Positions 11,301-23,300 of a stretch of 64,000 nt of DNA are shown in pieces; the stretch's first letter is position 1; the number at the start of each line of letters is the position of its first letter. The DNA is from Patella vulgata. Its lineage: Eukaryota > Mollusca > Gastropoda > Patellidae. The notes beneath the pieces are model-generated. The model was not told where the DNA came from. It did not search any database and saw nothing but the letters and a program-made list of their open reading frames with translations. The stretch covers positions 78,301,730 to 78,365,729 of the forward strand of contig NC_065880.2 in NCBI RefSeq assembly GCF_932274485.2, given 5' to 3'. The translations under genes and the position numbers were made by a program.

Positions 11301-14300
11301 CCTAAAACTGCTAAAGATTCCACATGCAAGTGAATTATTGAAATACATTTGTACCATCTGTTAGTCCCAAAATGAGAAAGTTTGTGCCGTGTATACTCTG
11401 CATTGCCACCAATTCCAGGAAAGAAATGATGATGTATTTTAAAAAAAAATAAAAGTAATTGAAATAAGATTTTTGACAGCAAGCTCCTAAATTAGCAATC
11501 CTAATCTAAAAAAAAAAAATGAGTAATACCTCTGTCCTTAATTTTGATGAAACTTTGACTTCATTATTATTGGCTGCTTGTAGTTTCTCCTCCAGGTCAA
11601 TCTTCATTGTCTTCAGCATTTCAAGCTCTTCTGACATTTTTTCTATTTCATTGGTTGAATCTTCAGCTGATTTAGTTTGTGTTGCTAACTTAGATTTGGT
11701 GGTCTTCAGCTATTAAATAATATGAAATCATTTTAGGCTTACAGAATATTCATGGATACACTGATTAATGATGGAATGAGATTAAACGTCCTACTCTTCT
11801 TTACCATCCTTGCTAATGAAGTCAGGTGTATGCCATGCAGTGTGCTATGAGTAAACTTTTGTCTGGACAGCTGCATTACAGCCTACATATTTTGAAATGA
11901 AATGAAATGAAATGGGGTTTAACGTCCTACTCTTCTGCACCTAACCTGGGCTAATTGAAGACGGGCATACGCCATACAGTGTGCTATGAGGGAAATTTTG
12001 CCCGGGCAGCGGCGCTACGGCCTACTCTTTTATCGAATTCCAACTGCCAAGGGATCTTTTACGTGCACGCCAATGTGTACACGGGACCTCGGTTTTTCAT
12101 CCCATCCGAACGACTAGGCAGCTGTCCTTGTCAGGCCCTCCGTTCTGCATCACTGACAAGGGGAAACCACGCCGGAAAATCGAGATGAACTTTCTCGGCC
12201 AATGCAGGGATCAAACACCCGACCTCCAGGCTAGCGAGCCAGTGCCTTACCCACTTAGCCACGTGATCCCCCTACATATTTTGAACAACTAACAACTAAA
12301 CACTGTTCCTTGCAAGGTTAGTGAGCCAGCACCTTTTTCACTTAGTGACTTAGCCATCTCAGTTCCTTGATTAGTGATAAATATATTTATAGCCAATTTT
12401 CAAGTAGAGCAAAAAACCAACAAAATCTATATAGACTTCTAGTATTAGCTCCTTTTCTTTGATCCCTCACCTTTTGGGCACCTAAGAGTAATTTGCAAAA
12501 TTGAAAAACATAAATGTGCATCTTTCAGCAATGTGTAAAATAATCTGAAACTGTTCTTTCAATACCTCCTTCTCAAGTTCTTTGATTTGTTTATTTTTTG
12601 AAACAATGTCACTTTTCAATTCCTTCTGTTTACTTTCCAGCTCAGTCATTTTTTTAGTCTTTGTCTCTCTTTCATTGTTCCAATTTTTGTCCTGTAATTT
12701 CAAAGGAATGTAATACTAAATTATTTTAGTCATTGAAAAGCCCAATATTTGAAAAATGTCTTTTAGTTTATACATGTACATATAATTTCAATTTATAATA
12801 TAGATAATATTTTAACATTGATTGAATATGAAATGTCTGTTTAAAATCAAAATAAATGAGTATTAAAACAATATTTAAAGTCTTCATTGATTGTATGGAG
12901 AGAATATTTAAAGTTTTCATTGATTGTATGGAGAGAATATTTAAAGTTTATATTTAAAGTTTTCATTGATTGTATGGAGAGAATATTTAAAGTTTATATT
13001 TAAAGTTTTCATTGATTGTATTCAGAGAATATTTAAAGTTTATATTTAAAGTTTTCATTGTAAGGATGTTAAACTCACTGTCTTATCATGTTGTTTTTGT
13101 AATCTGTCATTTTCCTGTGTCAGTTGTATTATTTCCTGTTCAAGGCTGTCCTGATTTAACCTATAAAATATTTAAATTCATATTAATATTTTTCAAAAGG
13201 AGCATTATGTAAGAGCTAAATCTGTCTACAGCAGGTCTTTTTTCCGACTTCAAATGTTATATAAATTCTGATTTAAGCATTTACTCACATGGCAAGGCTA
13301 TAATCAACTCTCTAGACAATCAGATGGCTGAGATATCGAAAGGACTAGACCACCCATATTCATATTGATCTTGCTTGACACTACAGAAATGTTCTGGTTT
13401 AACTCACTGCAGAAATAAGGAGTTGTGTCTATAGTACTGCTCTTTGGAATAGACTAACATGTCAATAAATCAGACTACTGACAACAAATAAGGTATAAAG
13501 CTATATTCAACACAATCATCCGCAACACTGATGACCAAGGGTAGTAATGATCATTATAGGCCAAGCTAATGCCAACTGACATACGGTACTTGAACAGTCC
13601 TAGCAATTTTGAATCACCAAAACTATCACCTGTATGACAGTTAACCAAGTTTCAATGACAACGGCAGTAACACTACCAACACATGTGATTTTTGAACAAT
13701 CGTTTTCCCAATTTGCATGCCAAACAAAGAATCCCTGTTACTCCGAAAAACAAAATCTACAAAATCATTACAAGATGTTGGAAATGAAATCAAATGGGGT
13801 TTAACATCCCACTTTTCTGCACCGACTGGGCTAATGAAGTCAGGCATATTATACACCATACAGTGTGCTATGAGCGAAATTTTGCCAGGACAGCGGTGCT
13901 ATGGCCTACTTATATTTTGAATTCCAACTGTCTAGGGTTTTTTTACTTGCATGCCAACATGTACTCAGGACCTCAGTCTTTCATCCCATCAGAACAAAAG
14001 AACACTGTCCTTCCCACTCCCAAGCTCTCTGTCCTGCACCAGGGGAAACTTTCTCGACCAACATTGGGATCAACCCCCAGACCGCCTGGTTAATGATCCA
14101 GCACTTTGCTCTCAGATGTTGGAAAGATGACAATATCTGACACAATATGCTGATATTTCAATAATTACCTCAGTTGTGATAAATCCGCTTGAATTATTTC
14201 AATTTCTCCTGTAAGGTTTTGTTTTTCTTTGTCTTGTTTCTGCAAATTCAAACAAACGAAATATTTACTTTATTATTTATAATTAGGTGTATTTTAATAG

Positions 14301-17300
14301 GTAATTTTGATAAATTATTGATGTAAAATGATTTGTATGATAGCACTTAAATGAAAATGATTGATGAAAGGTGCTTTTTAAAAGTTAAACATACATTATG
14401 CAAGAGCTAAATCTGTCTATTGCAGGTCTTTACTGCATAACTATGCTGTTTATCGTACTGACTTTAGTAGGATCAATTTGAATGAAAATTTTCAGCAAAT
14501 TGCCTTTACATTATCTAGTTTTTAACTATTATTGTGAGAACTGCCAATTCGTTATCGAATCTCCCATAATGTATCTTTAATAGTAAATGAAGTCTATCAA
14601 GATCAAGAAAATTTTATGAAAATTAATGAATAACATTTTCATTTTTTGATTAACACTTTTGTGGAGCATTTTGCTAGTTCCCCAATCTCCCATTCATTTA
14701 TGGTGAATAAAACATATCTTACAAAAACAAAACATACCTCCAATTCTTTCTTCAGTTTATTGATTTCCTTTTCCTTGACAATGAGATCCTTTTCTTTACT
14801 TTGCTCTTCTGTTTTAGTTTCTTTCAAACTCTTTTTTAGTTCCTCATTTATATCACTGTATAAAATATAAGACATCATTGGTATTGGGTTTTATATCTAA
14901 TTGAAACAGCATTTTTTTTTATTCATTTAATATTTTTTGGTTCTAGTTTTGTGTTGTGAATCCTATACAAACCATTCTTTATTCAATTTCTGTTGAAGTT
15001 TTTCTGTTTCCATATTTATTTCTTTAAGTTTATAAATATATTCTTCTTCTTTCACTATTCCTTCACTAATTACTTCCTACAAAAAAAAAAAGAAAAAAGA
15101 ATGAAGAAACTCGAAAATGGTTTGTTACGGGAATGAAGTTTAAGATCCTACTTTCCTGCACCAACTGGGCTATTGAAGACGGGCATACACCATGCAGCGT
15201 GCTATGGGAAAATTTTGTACCGAGAGCGACACTACAGCCTACTATTATTTGGAATCACGGGACCTAGGTTTTTCATCCCATCTGAAGTGCTAGACCCTGT
15301 TCCTTGTCAGGGTCTCCATCCCACACCACTGACATGGGGAAACCATGCCAGAAAATCCTGTGGAACTTTCTCTGCCAGCACTGACAATAAACCTGAAACT
15401 TTATGGTTAGCAAGCTAGTGTCTTACTCACTGAGCTACCGTGGCTCCCAACAATGTAATATATAAGGAACAGGCTTGGTGTAGCATCTCAACCTAATTAT
15501 ATTACATGTGATATAATGTTTTGTGAACAAATCATTTGAACTTCACAGAAATAGCACACCACATACTTCTAAGTTTAAACAAGGCGGACTTTCTCTATAT
15601 TTATTAACATTATTGATATTAATGAACAGGTATTTTAAACAATTCCACGACTGTGACCAGTTAACTCCTTACTCATAATAAAAGTACCGTAGTGGTTGAA
15701 AGAATCCCTGGAACAGTGCAGATCAGCATGGATCTCATTGATACAGCACGGGCAAGAAGGGAGCAATCTATTAGAGGCAGGAGGCATTTCGGGCGGTAGC
15801 CCTTTATCAACTGTTAACAGGGGCTAATAACAAGCGCTAATAACAGGGGATATTTTAAACAACATGTGCATGGCACTTTATTATTTTGATAGAAATGAAT
15901 TACTTCTCTACAATCTAAATGTTTCTTTTGTGTCTGTATGGTGTTCTCCATGATTTTTGATGATATTTCATAGTCATTGATTCTATCCTGAAGATTCCTG
16001 TTAACAGCCTGAATTTAAAAAAAAAACCAAAACCAACATGTTAAACTTTAAGTCATCCATTTTAATATTCCTCATAAATGAAACTGAGGGTCATCACCAG
16101 AATAGAAAACTATTTGAGGGAAGATTTTAATTGCTATTGATTACTTGTTTTCAAATATAATGGTCTTACTTGTAACTCCTCAAATATTGTGCATTTTTCT
16201 GCAATTTCAGTTGTAGTCAGATTTAGCTGAGTTTGTAATCTGTGTAATTCTTCTCTCATACTGTCTCTTTCAGCCTGAATGTTTTCCTGGAAATAAAATT
16301 AACTTAAAAATCTTCACGATATACATATGTGTATGTTGTCAAGTTATATATGAATGAAATGAGGTTTAACCTCCTACTTTTCTATGGGCATATGCCATGC
16401 AGTGTGTGCTATGAGATAAATTTTGCCTGGAACTCAATTGAAATTCCAACTTTTAAGGGGTCTTTCACATGCATGCTACCTCATTTTTTCATCCCATCTT
16501 AAAAACTAGACACTGTTCCTTGTCAGGCCCTCCGTCCTGCACCACCGACAAGGGGACACTACCCTGGAAAATCATGAGAAACTTTCTCAGCCAATACTGG
16601 AATTGAAACTGAGACCCCCAGTCCCCCAGTTTAGTGCACCAGAACTTTACACACTGAGTCAAGTTATACCATACATTCATCTGATTTATATAAATAATAT
16701 CAAAGATGTCTGTGTGTATGTTCGTGTATGGAATACATTTACTGTTTATCAAGGAAAGGCTTGAAATGCCCAGTCGAAATGTCTGTCAGTAATAGACAGT
16801 GTATTCCATAGAATTGTGATCTGTGTATAGACCAGATGAAGAAAAGTAGGACGTTAACGTCATTTCATTTCATTTATCAATCTTATACACAAAATTATTG
16901 AAGTAAATTTTTAAAAATGTATTGAAATTGAAAAACCAAAGTATTTTCTTGTTGAGAAATTCTAGCTTCTAATTCTGACTTTTCCATGATCAGGACATCT
17001 GAAAAGAAATAATAATAATTACAATCTATTTTTCAGTCACCAATGTATCCAAAGACAATTTAAAAAAATAATAAAAATGTACTTCTATTTATTTATATTT
17101 CTTTGTCAATGTCAGGTCACACTTAAGTGTAATTTTGAACAAAAATGTCAAATTCAGGTATGTCATGTTTTCTGATATTAATCAGGGATATTAAATCCAA
17201 GAGAGTTAAATGAAAAAAGAATTACCCCTGGAACTTTTTAAATTTTCACATATTGAAACTCCTTCTGCCATTTTAACTTCCATTTCTTTCAGCCTAAAAA

Positions 17301-20300
17301 TAGTTTTCGTATTTAATTGACGTACTGTCTCCATAGCAATTAGTCTTTCAACATTTTTCACTTCAAAAATTTGTTTCCAATTTCTGGTTACTGAGATTGA
17401 GATATTTGTATAGGATCTCAGATTATACAAACTTTGGTCTTTGACTTTTTTTTTTTTACCAAAAAATTGTTTTTAGACATTAACATGGCCCCATGTACTT
17501 AGTATCCATGTCCATACCATCAGTTTTTTTGTTTTTTTTACATCAGTTTATACTATACCCAAGAGCTTGATGTCCAAGTTGCGATTTAAAGGTTACTAAT
17601 TTTTCTCATGTTATATTTAACCACAATACCGCGATGCAAATTGTTTTAAACTTAGTATATATAAAAAAAAGACTTACAGTAGTTTGGTCTGCTCTAGTTG
17701 TAATCTAGCGGATTCTAATTCTCTCTGTAGTACATCAATACTTGTATCAAACTTAGTTTGGTTGGATGACATTGTTTGTTCCATTTTATCAATGGTAGAT
17801 TTACTGTCTTCTAGCTCTATTTCTATGTTATTTATCTTAATCTCCAACACATTCTTCTCCTCCTGGTACATAATAAAATAACATAGATTATACAGAATGA
17901 ATTCACTTTAATAGTAGGACTAAATGCTCTGCGATATCTGTTTTTCAATTTTACTGGGTAAAAATAAATCCATTAATTTCCAATATGTATCAGATTCAAA
18001 ATGTTTCCAAAAGATGAAATTTTGATAATAAAAGATATTTGAACAGAAATATTTCATTACTAAATATTTATACTAAGATTATATAGCAGTAAATGATTAA
18101 ACTAGAAAAGAAAGATATTACTGTAATCTGTGATTGTACTTTCTGAATGAGAAAAAAACTAATATCACCATCATAACAATTTGGTGAAGTAAAGCTGTTA
18201 TAGCTTTTGTCTCTCAAATACTCTGATAAATCTTATGTTCTAAAACATTTATCTTACCAAATTTGCATTCAGTTCATCAAAAAGTCCTTGCAATTTAATG
18301 TCCTTTTCAGATAATTCTGTATTTAAATTCTCTACTTTTTGTTTGCTGTATTCTGTAAGGAATAGAGTTAAAATATAGACTGTAATGCAATCATTATGAA
18401 GGGCAATTACTTCATGACTGATGGACAAATCTCATTCAAATTCAATCTTCTGCTTCTGGATATGAAGCTAAATATTAGAATTATGTCAGATTTACAATTT
18501 AGGTTATATTGCATTCACTTTTTAACATGTTTTCACTGTATCAAGGACATGCAGATATACTCTGCAAATGATTGATGAATCTTGTTCAAATTTGAACCCG
18601 TCTTTGATCTCTTTACTATTTAGCCATTCCAAGTTTCATCAAAATTGTTTAAATGAAGAATCTAATGCATTCACAAGTTATTTTTAACGTACCTCACATT
18701 TTTACTATATGGCAAGGGTGATGACTCGTTGAATAATTGACAATTTCGAAGTCATCCAAGAACTAATATATAGTCACATATGAAGTTTCATTAAAAAAAA
18801 TTGGGGATGGCTCGACAACCCTGTCTATAAAGGCATATTGCAGGAAGTTGGGTTAAGCTTGTGGTACGATAATTCATGACTTACCAATATCTTGTTGGTA
18901 ACTGTGAATTGTTTCATCATTCTTTTGAAGTCTTGAACGAACCTCTCTTATTTCAATGTCCTTTTCATCACACTGGTCTATTAAATCCTTCAGCTGGAAT
19001 GGAATTATTAAATTTAATAAGAAAAACCTTAAAATTTGACTGAGAATAAATTAAAACTGTAGGGAAATGAAAATACTACTTCACCTAATTACTTACTACT
19101 AATACTAAGGGAAGTGTCCCTCACTCCCCTTTGAAAAGAAAACCCCCACACAATAACAATAGTTCACTTACATCTTCCTCTGCATTAGATAGCTTGTCTT
19201 CCATATCTTTCTCCACTTTAACTCTATCATCTCTTTCTAGATTTACTGTCAAATAGTTAAAGTACATGTAGTATTGCATAAATCACAGATCTGATAAACA
19301 TTAAATACAAGAGTTCTATGGAAGACGATTACATAATATGCACAGAGCTGTTTTGACATTGATTCTCTGATTAAAAATGCAGTAATTGTTTTCCATAGAA
19401 CTTTTGTGTTTAATTTAATGTGTTTAATTACTAAATGTCATTTAAACAGTATACTGATAACATACTGTAATTATGAAATATCTAGGCTCTCACTACATGT
19501 ATTTTAGAGCTAGTGTAATGTTGTTATGATTATTCTAATGCCCCCCCTTATGTTTACTGAATATATTACTTGTATTTTTCTCTATAGCCGTTTCTTCGAT
19601 CTGGAGACAAATGTATCCATTATTCAATGTTTTCCAGGTTATATAAAGAATATTTGTCAAAATTCAATAGAATTTAAAATAGAAGCTTACACTGGTTCAT
19701 AAGTTTGTTATGATTCTCCACTGAAGAAAGTTCTAGTTTTTGAAACTGCTTAGATAGTTCCTTTTAAAAAAAAAGAAGATTATAATCAAATCAATGGTTA
19801 ATTATCAAACAACACATTAACAAATATTTTCTACTTTTTATATTTATTATAATGGTCATTTTTTTAAAAAAAAATTTACTTTTATTTTATAATGGACATT
19901 TCGTAGTGCAAAAAAATACAAAAAAATAAATAAATAAATAAATCCTGTAATTTACCTCAAATTGCTCTTGATGTTCTTTTCCAAGATATTTTAATTCTGT
20001 TTTTTCAGTTTCACCTAAAATAATTTGATATTAATTTATTCAATTTTATTTCGCTTCCCCAGTCAGGTTTTCAGCAACTGCTTATATAGTTCATAAAGAA
20101 AGAATAGATACAAAACAAACACCAATCGAATAGAACATAACTTACAGTGTTCAAGTTTTTCTTCCATTTGTGTGGTGTGATTTTTCAATATGTTGCAGAG
20201 ATCCCTTGTACAGTGGATCCTGAAATTCAGCAAAAAAAGTTTCATAGATCAAGTAGGTGATTTTAGGACTAACATGTATAGTATTTTTTTTAATTCATTT

Positions 20301-23300
20301 GTTTGCTTGCATGCAGGGCCTTTTTTAGAAGAAGAATTGAAAACAACAAAATCTCACAATAGATTCCTGTTCTTACAAGTATTGTACCATGAACAGAATT
20401 GGTGACACAATGTTTTAGACCGCTACATCACTCAATCTCATAATTAAACAATATCTAAAATTCATGTTATCAGAAATTTTAGGTTATCTGGAAACTTTTA
20501 CAACAACAGTTTAGTTAGACTAGACCACTACATCACTTAACCTCATTATTAAAAAATATCTGAAATATTACAAATACAATTTGTTCATGTCATCACAAAT
20601 TTTAGGTTATCTGGAAACTTTTTTGACTATGTATTTCACTTATTCTATTACACTATGCTTTTAATTACTTGTTTAAAATATCTTCTCTATGGTCCATTTC
20701 CTCTTTTAATTTCAAGCTCAAGTTTTCATTCTGTAGCTGTAATTATATGCATATTATGTTCAAGCAATACAAATCTAAAAATCTAACTGTACAATTCATT
20801 TGCACTTTAAGCATGATTGTTGTTCATTTATTAATGTCTTATTAAAATTACACATATATTTATTAGTGTATCTAGACCAATTATACGCAAAATAAACTTT
20901 TGTGCAATTAGACATTCCAAGGGACCTTTAGTGATTCTCAAACATTCTGGAAATTTTGGATCTTACAAAATGGATATTTCTGTTGGTTTGTCAGAAAAAG
21001 CAAGTCTTCCAGACTTCCAGATCTCTGTTACAATAAACCAGTACCTGACATTGCCTGAATATGTGCCTGAAATTGTCTTATTTCAAGGCTGGGAGCAACT
21101 GAGGCTAAGTGGGTAAGGTGCTGGCTCGCTAGACTGGAGGTCGCAGGATTGCTCCCGGTGTTGGCTGAGAAAGTTCATTTGGATTTTCCAGTGTGGTATC
21201 CCCTTGTCAGTGGTGTAGGATTGGGGGCCTGAGAAGGACAGCTGTCTAGTCATTCAAATGTGACAATAAAACGAGTCCCCGTGTACACATTGGAGTGCAC
21301 GTAAAAGATCCCTTGGCAGTTGGAATTCGAGATAAGAGGTCTTAGCACTGCTGTCCGAGCAAAATTTCCCTCATAGCACTTTGTGTGCATGGCATATGAC
21401 CAAGGGCGTGGATTTGTCATAACTTTTTGGGGGGGGGATGGGGGGACGGACGAACCCTGGAACCTGGAACATTTCATTACCAAACAAAATAAATAATTAC
21501 GAACAGTTTACTGTACCAGTGTTACGATAATATGGAAAAATTGACTACCTACATCAAAGCTGCATAAATATTAATTGTTCATGAAGTTAAGTGAATCGTC
21601 CAAAGACGTTCTGACGTTCGTTCTACGATCAGGACTATTCTCTTTGAATATCTTGGCGACATGAAGGGGGTCTTTATGCACCGCACATGCCATCAAGTGG
21701 TTCAGTCGGTTTTGCGCTATGGAGTTGCACAGCCAAGGTTTGATACGGCGCAGAGGGCTGAAGGATCGCTCGGCTGAGCAGGAACTAGCAGGGTCCAGCA
21801 GTGTGAGATGAGAAGAGCTTCGACAGACGGGAACATAATGAGGAACGCTTCGTGCACACTTGAAATAGATTTGGCCGAAAACTGATGCTTGAAGAATGGC
21901 TATTCTTGTTCCAAGTCCCGATTTAGTCCAGATATGCAGAAACAAGCTCACAATCATGTGGATATAAACCTGAAAATCTGACCCCCCCATCCCCCCCTAA
22001 GTCCACACCCATGCATATGCCTGTCTTCATTAGCTCAATCGGAGCAGAACAGTAGGACGTTAAACCCCATTTCATTTTATTTCAAAGCTTGTATTGCATT
22101 GTCCTTCAAATATATCCATGACATACGATTTACTTCTTGAAGTCCAAAACAAAGTATAGCCTAACCTACCTGCAGCTCCAAAATTGACTTTCTCAAAGCC
22201 TCAACAGTTGTACTTGCTTCCTGGATTTTCTTTTCCTTTTAAATGTAATTAAATAGCATTGTCAGGTATTTAAAATATTGTAAGCTTTTTAAAGGAAGTC
22301 AAAAAGTAGGAAAGAAGCAATCAAATTACTGCATTCTAAAATCTCCATCTTTTTAAGGTTCATATGACATCAGCAATTGGTTCCCAAAATTTTGGGAGAA
22401 CAATCCCAGGAAACTTTAAAAAACAATTTAAAAAATTACTATCCCATGTCTGTAGGGTGTCATAAGGTTCTGTGAGAACCATATAAGCTAGTTCTCCTTC
22501 ATGAAAAGTGATGTATAAAAACAAGGGGCTATTATTTTTACTTTGATTTTACTGACTGGTGATTATATTAAAGTGCACAAACCTTATGTTTCAGTTCAAT
22601 TTCTGACTGAACTTTCCATTTCCGAATTTTATCTGCTTCTTGATGAAGTTTAGCATGCAAAGATGATAATCTCTCTTGTCCAACGTTTTGTTCCTTTTGC
22701 TGGGATATTTTCGGTGCTTGGGACTGCATTTCTGAAAATAAGTCATTTTTTTGAAAAATGAAAAAGATGACAAAATATGTTTGTGGCACTTGATTGTAGG
22801 CTACTGATGTACTGATCACTTAATATCTGTTCACAAAAACTCATGTAAGCTTATACAATTCCTTTTGACATTCAGGCAATTCAGGTTTCTATCAATTCAA
22901 CTCTTAATTGATGCCCTTGAATAATAATATAGCCTAGATAAAATTTCCATTAATCTGACAAAATTCTATGTTAATTTGTAATTAAAATTAATGTAGGCCT
23001 AAATATTCAAAATTTATTATATTACCATTTGGTCTTGCTATTTGAAAAGTTGCATTATCATTTTGACATGTTCTGGATCTGGAAGACTGAAATAGAATTG
23101 ATAAGTAGATATATATAATTGAACATCACAAAGAACAATAATTGTTGTTTATTGAATAAGAAGAAATGGATATGGTTTATGATCTGGAGAGTGGAGATGG
23201 TTGGCAATAATAATAGTATGTAGCTTGAAGGAATGCTTACATCAAAGGAAAAGACACTTGTTGATCCCTCTGAAGAATTCAGCGGTTTAAATACAGGTTG

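Noticed and set aside
12001-12260. Several open frames with PLSRAGN / SNSNCQG-type sequences (also 13794-14140, 15173-15418, 62808-63261)
   Set aside because: They are translations of SINE-B copies; the same peptides recur wherever the SINE does.
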